NCBI GenBank assembly: GCA_963664845.1
Contig: OY761615.1
Location: forward strand, 5,208,001 to 5,272,000
Direction of reading: 5' to 3'
Length of the DNA stretch: 64,000 nt
From: CAIYTF01 sp963664845
GTDB taxonomy: Bacteria > Bacteroidota > Ignavibacteria > Ignavibacteriales > Ignavibacteriaceae
Shown: piece after piece, positions 1 through 9,107 of the stretch
Numbering within the stretch: position 1 is the first letter of the stretch
Layout of the letters: every line of letters begins with the position of its first letter
The notes under the pieces: model-generated
Seen by the model: only the letters and a program-made list of their open reading frames with translations
What the model was told of the DNA's origin: nothing
Databases searched by the model: none
Position numbers and translations under genes: made by a program

Positions 1-233
1 GCCAGATCGTGTTCATAAATTTCAACAGCTTGAATTCCCCTGTTGTACTTGAGAAATGTATAGGACTTCCCGTCAGGGCGCCATTGCATACCACTCAGCC
101 CGGTTGGTTTATAGACCTTATTGGGGTAAAGAGAATCGAGCGTTATCTTCCCGTTTTGAGCAAATAAGGAAAAAGAAAGCGTAAATAGAATAATTCCAAG
201 AAAGAAGCTTTTTTTCGTGAGTGTGGTAGTCAT
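1..233 (-). CDS. DPP-IV-like S9 peptidase, N-terminal fragment
   Basis: The reverse strand opens with ATG at 233 and runs off the left edge of the window, giving 77 codons. The first 26 residues form a signal peptide (KKSFFLGIILFTLSFSLFAQ), so the product is exported. It continues with a segment containing KPTGLSGMQWRPDGKSYTFL, which resembles the start of the N-terminal beta-propeller of dipeptidyl peptidase IV-type serine peptidases (family S9). Those enzymes remove N-terminal dipeptides in the periplasm. The catalytic domain lies outside the window, so the call rests on the propeller start only. A different exported propeller protein is possible. Confidence 0.5.
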   Translation of the reverse strand, partial: MTTTLTKKSFFLGIILFTLSFSLFAQNGKITLDSLYPNKVYKPTGLSGMQWRPDGKSYTFLKYNRGIQAVEIYEHDL

Positions 234-239
234 AGCGTA

Positions 240-1013
240 TTATAGTTTTTTTGAGATCAAATTGGTATTTGCCTGAGCCAGCGGAGTCATGACAATGGTA
301 TTCAAATTCACGTTTCGCGGACGGGTAGCGGCGAAGAGAATGGTGTCCGCGATGTCGTCTGCATTCAATGGTTCATAACCTTTGTAGAATGATTTGGCCC
401 TTTCCACATCACCGTGAGCGCGGACCAGGCCAAAATTGGTTTCAACCATTCCCGGATCAACAGAGGTCACTTTTATTCCATATTCCAGCAGATCCATACG
501 GAATCCTTCAGAGAGAGCTTTTACGGCAAATTTAGTTGCGCAATAGACGTTTCCTTTGGGATATACCCATTGTCCGGCTGCTGACCCAAGGTTGATAATG
601 TGACCTGCCTTGTTTTCGATCATGATTGGAATAACCTGATCGGTGACATAAAGCAATCCTTTGATGTTGGTATCAATCATATCGTCCCAGTCATCCGGGT
701 TGCCGTCCTGAATGAAATCGAGACCAGAAGCGAGTCCAGCGTTATTGATGAGGATATCAATTTTTTTGAAAGAAGCAGGAATGGTGGCAAACGCATCGGC
801 AACGGATTTTCTGTTACGGACATCGCATACGGTACTAAAGACTTTCACGCCAAATTCCGTTTGCAGGGAATTTTGCAGTTCGTTGAGTATATCGCTACGG
901 CGACTCATTATAACTAAATTAGAGCCCTCCCGGGCGAAATATTGCGCGCAGGCTTTGCCAATGCCCGACGAAGCACCAGTGATGAGGGTGGTTTTATTTT
1001 CCAGTTTTTTCAT
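240..1013 (-). CDS. short-chain dehydrogenase/reductase
   Basis: NAD(P)-dependent SDR-family oxidoreductase of classical length (about 257 residues). The Rossmann nucleotide-binding motif TGASSGIG lies near the N-terminus, NNAG follows in the middle, and the catalytic Ser...Tyr-x-x-x-Lys set appears as GSAAG followed by YCATK. The sequence SRR after the second strand would suit NADP preference. It resembles YdfG/serine-3-dehydrogenase-type SDRs that reduce small hydroxy acids or carbonyls, but the substrate cannot be read. ATG at 1013 is chosen; a GTG five codons upstream at 1028 is possible. Either start overlaps the end of the upstream membrane-protein gene, so the two are co-transcribed. 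Confidence 0.85.
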   Translation of the reverse strand: MKKLENKTTLITGASSGIGKACAQYFAREGSNLVIMSRRSDILNELQNSLQTEFGVKVFSTVCDVRNRKSVADAFATIPASFKKIDILINNAGLASGLDFIQDGNPDDWDDMIDTNIKGLLYVTDQVIPIMIENKAGHIINLGSAAGQWVYPKGNVYCATKFAVKALSEGFRMDLLEYGIKVTSVDPGMVETNFGLVRAHGDVERAKSFYKGYEPLNADDIADTILFAATRPRNVNLNTIVMTPLAQANTNLISKKL

Positions 1014-1581
1014 TGTTTTTTCTGTCACTTTCTATTTCAATATTTGAGAAATTCACTTTTAATCTTGTAAGTGTTGCTCCGCAATAGGAAAAAGTGGTTG
1101 CTGCAAGAAAGAATGCACTGACCATTTTGTTAATATAATTACCGTGGAAAATTCTGGCAAGCAGGAACCAATCCTCATAGAGATTTATTTCAAACACAAA
1201 GCAGAAGATAAACCCAAAGAGTGCAAAGAGGATGAAGGTTGTGACGGCCAGTTGAAAAAAGAGAATGAATGTGCGGACCGGTTCTTTTGCTCTTTTAAGG
1301 ATGAACGAGGAAATCTCGTTCAATATAACGCCAGCCAGAACCGGGAGAAGGGCAAAGAAGGACAGTGCAGAAAGTGTCCAACTGACCATATTCAGGGGGT
1401 GAATTTTGAGTAATCCATAATGCATGGTTGAGTCCCATGAAGAATTCATGATGCCACTGACATAGAACATACTAAAAAGCTGTGAAGTATAGTGCAATAG
1501 AAATGCAGAACTGATTATGGCTGTCAGTGCACTAATCTTCCGGTATTTCTGGAGTTGTTTTTGCGCGTCTGGATTAATCAC
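994..1581 (-). CDS. hypothetical membrane protein
   Basis: 195-residue protein of no recognised family. Four hydrophobic segments are visible: about residues 15-40, 63-87, 104-130 and 150-170. The C-terminus is charged and probably cytoplasmic. The 3' end overlaps the start of the SDR gene, implying translational coupling. It is the first gene of a two-gene unit read leftwards from the promoter region at about 1.6-1.7 kb. Function unknown. Confidence 0.65.
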   Translation of the reverse strand: MINPDAQKQLQKYRKISALTAIISSAFLLHYTSQLFSMFYVSGIMNSSWDSTMHYGLLKIHPLNMVSWTLSALSFFALLPVLAGVILNEISSFILKRAKEPVRTFILFFQLAVTTFILFALFGFIFCFVFEINLYEDWFLLARIFHGNYINKMVSAFFLAATTFSYCGATLTRLKVNFSNIEIESDRKNNEKTGK

Positions 1582-1999
1582 AATTGCCTTGATTTAATGC
1601 CTAAAGTTATGATAATATGCCATTTTAACAAAAATTTATGAACGTCCGTTCATTGTAATTGAATATTTTTCTTTTATGTTTGACTGACCGAAAGAAAAAA
1701 ACGGTCAAATTAATGAAATCATTCATGGCTTTTGATTTTACTCGGAATTTTATCGATGAAAGATTTATCAGTTAGTACCTACATGAAGAACCATAAGGTT
1801 ATCGGGTGTTGAGGATTGAAAGCCGTTACCCGGTGTTCGGATTGTGTATAGGAATATCACCGATAGTTGTGGGGAATGAGCTTCATATGCATGCAGAAAT
1901 GAATAGATGTCCATCACCTGCTGAATCACGGCCTTCCCGAGTGCTTGCATTTGATGGTCGCCGGCATGTGTATAATTTACCAATCGATAGTTGGAAACA
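1582..1999. other. intergenic region, no credible gene
   Basis: About 418 bases between divergent units. Apart from the two dyads at 1638-1707 I see no gene; the short open frames here lack a start signal and any family resemblance. It must carry promoters for the leftward SDR unit and for the rightward histidine kinase. Confidence 0.5.
1638..1707. promoter_or_regulatory. two TetR-like inverted repeats upstream of the SDR unit
   Basis: Two separate inverted repeats sit in the gap before the leftward two-gene unit. The first is ATGAACG-TC-CGTTCAT at 1638-1653, with perfect 7-bp arms. The second is TGACCG at 1685-1690 paired with CGGTCA at 1702-1707, with 11 A/G-rich bases between. Dyads of the TGAACG/TGACCG type are common operators of TetR-family repressors. 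No TetR gene is in the window, so the regulator is inferred only. Confidence 0.4.
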
Positions 2000-4795
2000 A
2001 TGAAAATTTGTGTTTATGTCGTTTTTGCCCTGTTGCTCATTTCCAGTCAATTCGGGTTTTCAAAAGATGCTCCGGATTCGGTGCGCATAGTAGCTGATGA
2101 CAATTATCCCCCATATATTTTCAGGGATGAAAATGGAGATCTGCAGGGTATTATTGTTGAGGAATGGAAACTCTGGGAACAGAAAACCGGAATTAAAGCA
2201 AATCTTATTGCAATGGATTGGGGAAAAGCAATTCAATATATGACCGATGGAAATGCAGATGTGCTTGAAACAGTGTTTTATACTGAAAAACGCGCAAAAA
2301 TATTTGAATTTTCCAAGCCCTATGCCAACCTCGAAGTTCCTGTGTTTTTTCACAACTCCCTCAGCGGTATTACTGATGTAAAAACGCTGCGCGGCTTTCA
2401 TATTGGCGTAAAATCAGGTGATGAATGTATATCCATATTACAGCAGAACGGCATTTCCACGCTGAAAGAGTATGACAGCTACGAGGACATCGTTAAAGCA
2501 GCCTCAATTGGAGAGGTTCGTGTCTTTTGTATTGATAAGCCGCCGGCTATTTATTATCTGAACAAACTCAACATTGCCGGCGAATTTAAAATTTCGTTTA
2601 CGTTATATAACGGGCAATTTCACCGGGCAGTGAAAAAAGGTAACAGCAAATTGCTGGCAATTGTTGAGAATGGATTTGCAAAAATTTCGCCTCAGGAAAT
2701 TGAAAATATTGAAAAAAAGTGGTTTGGCAGTTCAGTGTTTCAAACCGGCTATTTCCGCTATTTTGTTTATTCTTTTGCAATTGTAGGCATTATTGTTCTT
2801 TTTTTGCTGATGCTTAATCTGATTCTTCGCCGCAAAGTAAAAGAAAAAACTGTGCAGCTTGAAAAAACGTTCAGCGAACTGCTGAAAAGCGAGAGTAAGT
2901 TCAGAACCATTTACGAAACAGCAAATGAAGGCATTTGTGTCACGGATCGGGCAGATGTGCTAACCGCTGTCAACAAAAAATTTGAACTGATGACTGGGTA
3001 TACTGCCGATGAATTGGTAGGCAAACCATATTCTGATCTTCTTTTAAAAACTGATATCACCGACTACAAGGAACGATTTTTTGACCGCCAGTCCGGATTC
3101 TCGACAGCGTATGAGCGCCGGCTCTGTCGTAAGGACGGGACCACTATTTGGACCCTAGCCTCAGTTTCTCCCATTTTTGATGCCGAGAAATTACCAAACG
3201 GATATTTTGGCATGTTTACCGACATCACTGAACGAAAACTTGCAGAAGATGAGATACGGAAGCTGTATAGGGGTATCGAGCAAAGCCCAACGTCTATTAT
3301 TGTTACTGATATAAACGGCAGCATTGAGTACGTGAATTCCAAGTTTGAGGAGACAACAGGCTATTTGTTTACTGAGGTAGTTGGGAAGAACCCCAGGATC
3401 CTGAAATCCGGAGACAAAAAAGAAGAAGAATACAGGGAGATGTGGGAAACCATTTTGAGCGGCAATGATTGGCAGGGTGAGTTGCATAACCGCAGAAAAA
3501 ATGGTGAGCTCTATTGGGAGTCGGCTTCAATTTCACCCATAAAGAATGAGAAAGGTGAAATAACGCACTTTATTGCGATAAAAGAGGATGTTACCGAGAA
3601 GAAGAAAATGATTGCCGATTTGATTGCTGCAAAGGAAAGCGCTGAAGAGTTGAATCGTCTGAAATCAAGCTTCCTTGCAAACATGAGCCATGAACTGCGC
3701 ACTCCGCTGATTGGAATTCTTGGATATGCAGAGATCCTTGGAAGTGAATTAAGCGATCCGGTGCACCAACAAATGGTAGACCGGATTTATAAAGGCGGGA
3801 AGCGCTTAAGTGAAACGCTGAGCCTGATTCTCGATCTCTCACGTGCCGAGAGCAGTAAAATTGAGGTAGTATACAGAAATATCAATGTTGCAGCTGTTGC
3901 AACTCAGTGTATAAATACATTTGCGGTCACTGCTCTGCAAAAAGGGTTGCGGTATCAGGCAGTTATGCATGATGAGACCATAACGGCAAACCTGGATGAG
4001 CGACTTTTTACAAGTGTACTTAATAATCTGATTGACAATGCGATCAAGTATACTGAGCATGGTGAAATTGTAATTGAGTCCGGTAAGACGCACAGTGAGG
4101 AAGTTTCATGGGTTTATGTATCGGTTAAAGATACAGGAATTGGCATTGCTGAAGATAAAATTGAGGTTATTTTTGATGAGTTCAGGCAGGTCAGCGAAGG
4201 ATTCGGACGAAATTTTGAAGGTGCCGGACTTGGGCTTACAGTTGCCAAAAAACTAACTGAACTTATGGGAGGTATTATTAAAGCTGAAAGCAAACCCGGA
4301 GTTGGTTCAACATTTACCGTTTACTTTCCGACCACTTCTCAGGCACACGTCGAAAATGATAAGAAAACCATTTCGCCGGTTAAATCTGATATAAGCACGG
4401 AAGAGAAGGAATTACCGCTTCTTTTATTCGTTGAAGATGATGTCTCCGGGCAGGATGTGGTACGTCTTATGTTGAGAGGGGAGTATCAGATTGAATGTGC
4501 AAACAGTGCTGTGAGCGCGTTGCAAATGATTCAGGAGACTACTTATGAGGGTTTCCTCATGGATATCAATCTTGGGCAAGGGATGGACGGATTACAGTTA
4601 ACACAAGAAATAAAAAAGCTTCCAAAGTATGCTAACGCACCTTTTATTGCAGTAACTGCATTTGCAATGAGAGGAGATAAAGAAGAACTCCTGGCCGGTG
4701 GTTGCACGCATTACATCTCCAAACCTTTCGCAAGAGCGGAACTTATCGCGTTGGTGAATAGCGCAATGGAAATGAGAGGGGAACGGTCGGAATAG
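2000..4795 (+). CDS. hybrid histidine kinase with periplasmic binding-protein sensor
   Basis: Membrane sensor kinase of about 931 residues. Order of domains: signal peptide; periplasmic SBP_bac_3 (amino-acid-binding-protein-like) domain, about 25-245, with DNYPPYIF and a typical hinge arrangement; transmembrane helix 254-276; two PAS domains with PAC ends at about 295-415 and 420-540; HisKA with phospho-acceptor His564 (SHELRTPL); HATPase with NLIDNAIKYT, DTGIGI and GAGLGLTVAKKL; and a C-terminal receiver with Asp855 (MDINLG) and the conserved KPF lysine. ATG at 2000 is preferred over TTG at 1991 because it begins the signal peptide directly. The ligand is probably a small polar solute. No partner regulator is adjacent, so the output is unknown. 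Confidence 0.9.
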   Translation: MKICVYVVFALLLISSQFGFSKDAPDSVRIVADDNYPPYIFRDENGDLQGIIVEEWKLWEQKTGIKANLIAMDWGKAIQYMTDGNADVLETVFYTEKRAKIFEFSKPYANLEVPVFFHNSLSGITDVKTLRGFHIGVKSGDECISILQQNGISTLKEYDSYEDIVKAASIGEVRVFCIDKPPAIYYLNKLNIAGEFKISFTLYNGQFHRAVKKGNSKLLAIVENGFAKISPQEIENIEKKWFGSSVFQTGYFRYFVYSFAIVGIIVLFLLMLNLILRRKVKEKTVQLEKTFSELLKSESKFRTIYETANEGICVTDRADVLTAVNKKFELMTGYTADELVGKPYSDLLLKTDITDYKERFFDRQSGFSTAYERRLCRKDGTTIWTLASVSPIFDAEKLPNGYFGMFTDITERKLAEDEIRKLYRGIEQSPTSIIVTDINGSIEYVNSKFEETTGYLFTEVVGKNPRILKSGDKKEEEYREMWETILSGNDWQGELHNRRKNGELYWESASISPIKNEKGEITHFIAIKEDVTEKKKMIADLIAAKESAEELNRLKSSFLANMSHELRTPLIGILGYAEILGSELSDPVHQQMVDRIYKGGKRLSETLSLILDLSRAESSKIEVVYRNINVAAVATQCINTFAVTALQKGLRYQAVMHDETITANLDERLFTSVLNNLIDNAIKYTEHGEIVIESGKTHSEEVSWVYVSVKDTGIGIAEDKIEVIFDEFRQVSEGFGRNFEGAGLGLTVAKKLTELMGGIIKAESKPGVGSTFTVYFPTTSQAHVENDKKTISPVKSDISTEEKELPLLLFVEDDVSGQDVVRLMLRGEYQIECANSAVSALQMIQETTYEGFLMDINLGQGMDGLQLTQEIKKLPKYANAPFIAVTAFAMRGDKEELLAGGCTHYISKPFARAELIALVNSAMEMRGERSE

Positions 4796-5127
4796 TGCTT
4801 TTTACGGGGAGGCTATTATGCAGGAGAAATCCCCGCCCCGTCAAAAGTTATATGCTTATTTGCATGCCGCTCAACAACGGAATGCTCGCTACTGGTGAGT
4901 TTTGGCTGCAGTCCTACAGTACAGGTCACAGGCAAAAAGCAAAAACTGCCCTTCCGTGCTATTGATACCGGAAAAACGACACTATAAAGCTCGACGCTTA
5001 ACATCAAGCATGGGTTTTGTTAAGGCTGCGAACGACGCGGATAAGCTGCCGGCAAGCTGAGTGACTCTGGTTAACCGATTGTGATATTTCATTTTACCCG
5101 GATTTTAGATATATTACAGGACACAAT
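4796..5127. other. intergenic region, nothing recognised
   Basis: About 330 bases between the hybrid kinase and the THI5-like binding-protein gene. A short ACGGGG/CCCCGT pair (4804-4809 and 4836-4841) just after the kinase stop could be a weak hairpin but has no T-run. An AT-rich segment at about 5105-5120 and AGGA at 5119-5122 could serve the next gene. No gene, repeat or RNA is supported. Confidence 0.4.
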
Positions 5128-6099
5128 ATGTGGGCCTGTGATATGACGAAGCGATGGCTCTTTTCATGTTTCCTGCTCATTTTATATGCTAACACCACTT
5201 ATGCGCAACTGACAGCCACCTGCTTTATTGCAGGCAAAGAACAAGTCCAGTTCGCGGGGTATATTGTTGCCCAGGAAAAGGGAATTTACAAAAAATATGG
5301 TCTGGATATTTCCTTCATTCTGGGAGACAGGACCAATGCCTATGACATTCTAAAGAAAAACAAAGTTACTTTCACTACACTTCTTCTTCCCTCTGCGCTA
5401 AAACTTTACACCGAAAATGCTCCAATTGTCAATATAGGCCAGTTACTCAACAAATCATCTCTTGTTGTTATTGCAAAGAAATCAACCGGCATTCATAAGA
5501 TGGCAGATCTGCGGGGAAAAAAGATTGGCATCCTTGGCGGGGACCAGCAGATCGTGTCGGATGCATTGCTGAAATATTACAAGCTGGATGTTAAACCTGT
5601 GGTTCGCGGCACATCAATGAATTTGTTTCTGATGAACGGGGTGGATGCGGTGTTGGCCCGCACTTATGATGACTATCATGTCCTGATAAATTCAGGGCTC
5701 GATTCTTCCGCCTTGATTTCTTTCCCGTTAGGGTATACACCGTTAAATTTTCCTGAGGATGGTATCTACTGCTTAAAGACCACTTTTAATGCTAATCCCG
5801 ATCTTTGCAAAAAATTTGTTTCTGCATCAATTGAAGGATGGCAAATAGCAGTTGATAAACCCGAAGATGCAATAGAATGTGCGATGCGCTACCTAAAGAA
5901 GAATCACCAGCAGATAAACCTATCACACATGCGATGGGTATTAACCTCGTTGAAACAATACGTGAACCGTGATAAAACGCGTCAAATAACCGGCTATCTA
6001 CCCGAGGCAGATTTCAGATCAACGGCGGAAGTTTTGCACTGGTTGGGGCTATTGAAGACTATCCCGGCATACAGCTCTTTTTACCAGGGAGGGAAATAG
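5128..6099 (+). CDS. THI5/SsuA-like periplasmic binding protein
   Basis: 323-residue exported protein with an N-terminal signal peptide ending near TYAQ. The body matches the NMT1/THI5-like (SsuA/TauA) fold: the opening strand and EKGIYKKYGLDI are the hallmark of this family, which binds thiamine precursors, sulfonates or nitrate for ABC transporters. No permease or ATPase gene is nearby. Instead a Cache-SpoIIE phosphatase starts 3 bases after the stop, so it probably supplies a ligand signal to that sensor rather than a transporter. An AGGA precedes ATG 5128 by a suitable distance; ATG 5143 is an alternative start. Confidence 0.8.
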   Translation: MWACDMTKRWLFSCFLLILYANTTYAQLTATCFIAGKEQVQFAGYIVAQEKGIYKKYGLDISFILGDRTNAYDILKKNKVTFTTLLLPSALKLYTENAPIVNIGQLLNKSSLVVIAKKSTGIHKMADLRGKKIGILGGDQQIVSDALLKYYKLDVKPVVRGTSMNLFLMNGVDAVLARTYDDYHVLINSGLDSSALISFPLGYTPLNFPEDGIYCLKTTFNANPDLCKKFVSASIEGWQIAVDKPEDAIECAMRYLKKNHQQINLSHMRWVLTSLKQYVNRDKTRQITGYLPEADFRSTAEVLHWLGLLKTIPAYSSFYQGGK

Positions 6100-6102
6100 A
6101 CT

Positions 6103-8487
6103 ATGTCAATTGCATCGTTTCTGCGAAAACGTTCACTGGTTTTTAAAATGACTCTCTTCATTGGCGTGGGAGTTCTTGTAACCTTCTTTACCATTTTCGC
6201 TTATTCATATGTTCACGCCAAGCAAGTGATTGGCAGGAATATTGAGACCAATGCTGGACTGGAAGCACAAAAAGCAGTTGGAACAATGAGAACTCTTCTG
6301 CTCAGGGTTGAGAAGGTCCCCGGCAATCTCAGTGTATTGCTTTCCTCAGACGACTACACAGACGAAAAGTTGTTTAGTCTGTTGCGCAAAATGATGGACT
6401 ATAATCAGGAAATATACGGTATGGCTGTTGCCTATGAACCTTATACGTATAAAAAAACGGAAAGGCTTCATTCACCCTATATTTACAGGGAACAGCAGTC
6501 AATAAAAACCAGTTACCTCGGAGGTGACGATTATGATTACCCGCTTCTGGATTGGTTCCAGATACCCAGGGAATTAGACAGCCCCTATTGGTCGGAGCCC
6601 TATTTCGATGAGAGCGGGGGTAACATTCTCATGTCAACCTTTTCGGTACCATTTTACAGACTGGAAAACGGGAAAAAAGTATTTCGCGGAGTAGTCACCG
6701 CAGATATATCGCTTGAAGGGCTTGTCTCGGTGATTACGGGTATAAACGCCGGGCAAACCGGTTATTGTTTCGTAATATCCAGAACCGGGACGCTCGTCTC
6801 TCATCCGAACAAAGACTATATCATGCACGAAAGTCTGTTCAGCCTGGCTGATGAACGCCAATACAGCGCAATGCGTGACATGGGCCTGGCAATGATGGCC
6901 GGGGTGACCGGGAAAGCGGATTTCAACTATGTGAACCTTCAAACCGGGAAGGTCAGTTGGATCTTTTTTGCACCGATTGCTACAAATGGCTGGTCAGTTG
7001 GGGTGGTGTATCCTGTTGATGAACTGTTTACCGATATCACGTTTTTAAGCAAGTTTATCCTGCTGCTCGGAATTGCTGGCGGATCGTTGTTGATTGTAAT
7101 AATAATTTATGTTTCAAATTCGATAACAAAACCAATCCGTACACTTGCTGATGCAACCAAGCTTATTGCAGCAGGTGATTTTGCGTTCAATATAAGACCA
7201 TTACAGCGGCAAGATGAAGTTGGCGAATTGAACCATTCATTTATTGCCATGCAGGGAGCACTCCAATACTACATCGAGAACCTGAAGAAAACAACATCTG
7301 AAATTGAAAAAATTGAAAGTGAATTGCGCATTGCCCATGAAATTCAGATGAGCATCATTCCAAAACTATTCCCTCCATTTCCTGACAGGAAAGAACTGGA
7401 CCTTTATGCAGACTTAATTCCGGTTAAAGAAGTCGGTGGTGATCTCTATGACTTTTTCTTTGTTGATGACGATCATCTGGTGATCGCGGTTGGTGATGTT
7501 TCAGGAAAAGGAGTGCCGGCGTCATTATTTATGGCTGTAACCAGGACGCTGCTACGCGCCAAGATAACCCGGGGGATGAAGGCAAATGAAATTGTGCGCA
7601 TTGTTAATGAGGACTTGTGCAAGGACAACACGCAGAAAATGTTTGTGACTTTTTTTCTGGCCATTCTCGATGTTGTAACAGGAGAATTTGAGTATTGCAA
7701 TGCCGGGCACAACCCACCCTATTTGATGAGTGATGGCGCACTCTCACAATTTGAACTTTTTCATGGATACCCGTTAGGAATTCAGTCGGGTGGAGCCTAT
7801 AAGTCCGCTTCGCTGAAATTGAAGAAGAACGATACAGTGGTGTGTTATACGGATGGCATAACCGAGGCGGAAAGTGCAACCGATGAAATGTTTGAGGAAA
7901 TGCACCTTGAGCAATTGTTACAAGAGAATATAACGCATACGGCAGAAGGATTAACCAAACGCATACTTGCGGAAGTGAAGTCTTTCTCTAAGGATATTGA
8001 GCAATCGGATGACATTACGCTGCTGGTGCTGAAATATCTTGGTGACGGTGCCGGGCGAAGCAAGAAGAGTGAGTTTTTTAAATATTCCATTTTGGTGAAA
8101 CAGAACATAGAAGAGCTGGTTAATCTTCAGCACGAATTGGATTCTCTGTTTACTGCATGGCATATTAAACCCGAGGTGATTGAGGATTTTTTGCTGGCAT
8201 TTGAGGAACTTGTCACCAATATCATATTTTATGCTTTTAACGATGAAAAGGAGCACATTATAACAGTGCGGATTAACTTTGATGGTGAAACGATAAGTGC
8301 ACAGTTGGAAGATGATGGCATCGAATTTAATCCGTTAAATGCTGAGGACCCCACGATTCCGACAAGCATACATGGCGTAAAGCCAGGTGGTATGGGAATA
8401 TTCCTTTGCAAAAAGATCCTGCATGGAATTGAATATCACCGGATCGAAGGGAAAAACATCCTGTCATTCACGAAATCAAATGAATAA
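6103..8487 (+). CDS. dCache-HAMP-SpoIIE phosphatase with RsbW-like domain
   Basis: 794-residue membrane protein that should switch an anti-sigma pathway. It has a transmembrane helix at about 17-38, a large extracytoplasmic double-Cache sensor (about 45-305), a second helix (about 320-340), HAMP (about 342-395), and a coiled-coil linker. The SpoIIE-type PP2C phosphatase domain (about 425-625) carries metal-binding Asp447 (GGDLYD) and Asp465 (GDVSGKGVPA). A C-terminal HATPase_c_2 (RsbW-like) domain carries the N-box EELVTN with Asn706 and a G-rich lid (GGMGI). Phosphatase and kinase-type modules in one chain could respectively dephosphorylate and phosphorylate the STAS protein encoded 20 bases downstream. 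The preceding binding protein is a candidate input. Confidence 0.9.
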   Translation: MSIASFLRKRSLVFKMTLFIGVGVLVTFFTIFAYSYVHAKQVIGRNIETNAGLEAQKAVGTMRTLLLRVEKVPGNLSVLLSSDDYTDEKLFSLLRKMMDYNQEIYGMAVAYEPYTYKKTERLHSPYIYREQQSIKTSYLGGDDYDYPLLDWFQIPRELDSPYWSEPYFDESGGNILMSTFSVPFYRLENGKKVFRGVVTADISLEGLVSVITGINAGQTGYCFVISRTGTLVSHPNKDYIMHESLFSLADERQYSAMRDMGLAMMAGVTGKADFNYVNLQTGKVSWIFFAPIATNGWSVGVVYPVDELFTDITFLSKFILLLGIAGGSLLIVIIIYVSNSITKPIRTLADATKLIAAGDFAFNIRPLQRQDEVGELNHSFIAMQGALQYYIENLKKTTSEIEKIESELRIAHEIQMSIIPKLFPPFPDRKELDLYADLIPVKEVGGDLYDFFFVDDDHLVIAVGDVSGKGVPASLFMAVTRTLLRAKITRGMKANEIVRIVNEDLCKDNTQKMFVTFFLAILDVVTGEFEYCNAGHNPPYLMSDGALSQFELFHGYPLGIQSGGAYKSASLKLKKNDTVVCYTDGITEAESATDEMFEEMHLEQLLQENITHTAEGLTKRILAEVKSFSKDIEQSDDITLLVLKYLGDGAGRSKKSEFFKYSILVKQNIEELVNLQHELDSLFTAWHIKPEVIEDFLLAFEELVTNIIFYAFNDEKEHIITVRINFDGETISAQLEDDGIEFNPLNAEDPTIPTSIHGVKPGGMGIFLCKKILHGIEYHRIEGKNILSFTKSNE

Positions 8488-8507
8488 TAATTTTAAAGGA
8501 GCCTGCA

Positions 8508-8852
8508 ATGGTTATAACTATTTCAATTGTGCAAAATGTCTGTGTTCTGGAACTTGACGGACGTTTTGATATTAATCAGGTAGATACCTTCGATCAAAAG
8601 CTGAAAGAGATCATCGAAAAAGGATACTATAATATCATTCTTGACTGCAACAAGATGAATTTCGTCAGCAGTGCAGGGTTACGGATTCTGATCCTGAATC
8701 AGCAGACGCTTGTAGGACTTAACGGGACTATCTGCCTGTTCGGACTTAATGCAAATACCAGAAGAATTTTTGAAATTACAGGATATATTAATTTGTTTCG
8801 CATATGCGCGAACAGAGTTGAAGCACTTGAATGCTTCGGTATAACTAATTAG
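8508..8852 (+). CDS. STAS anti-anti-sigma factor
   Basis: 114-residue single STAS-domain protein of SpoIIAA/RsbV type. The signature NFVSSAGLRIL places the regulatory phospho-serine at Ser55 (Ser54 occupies the position that is often Asp). A good ribosome site, AAAGGAG, precedes the ATG by 7 bases. Unphosphorylated STAS proteins bind the anti-sigma kinase and free a sigma factor or other target. Its position directly after the SpoIIE/RsbW-like gene makes it the expected substrate. No sigma factor gene is adjacent. Confidence 0.9.
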   Translation: MVITISIVQNVCVLELDGRFDINQVDTFDQKLKEIIEKGYYNIILDCNKMNFVSSAGLRILILNQQTLVGLNGTICLFGLNANTRRIFEITGYINLFRICANRVEALECFGITN

Positions 8853-8869
8853 ATGGAATGTTGCAAGGT

Positions 8870-8893
8870 ATGACGAAGTGCATGACGAAGTGC
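8870..8893. repeat. tandem 12-bp repeat
   Basis: Two perfect head-to-tail copies of ATGACGAAGTGC lie just after the STAS gene. No function is evident; replication slippage is a sufficient explanation. Confidence 0.6.
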
Positions 8894-9107
8894 ATTCAGC
8901 CGGTTTTGCAATTGATATCCGGATTTTTTAGATTATAACTGTTAGAGAAATCTTTACACTCAAATGCTTGTTTGCCGGTTGATTATTGCAGACAGTATGG
9001 CTTTGAGAAGTTGGCGAAGAAAGTGTCTGGAAGGTGTTGCGATTATTGCTGAAACAGCAGGCTTGGACTTTGATGACAATTTGATTTCATAAGTAAGGAG
9101 TTACATA

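Noticed and set aside
1768..1983. overlapping short frames on both strands upstream of the hybrid kinase
   Set aside because: Neither frame has a convincing start or family match; the region is better read as promoter sequence.
4816..5007. 63-codon reverse-strand open frame after the hybrid kinase
   Set aside because: No ribosome site, no recognisable domain and atypical composition; treated as chance.
8964..9092. 42-codon open frame directly upstream of the cytidylate-kinase-like gene
   Set aside because: ATG 8964 to TAA 9092 is open, but there is no ribosome site or family resemblance; too short to support as a gene.
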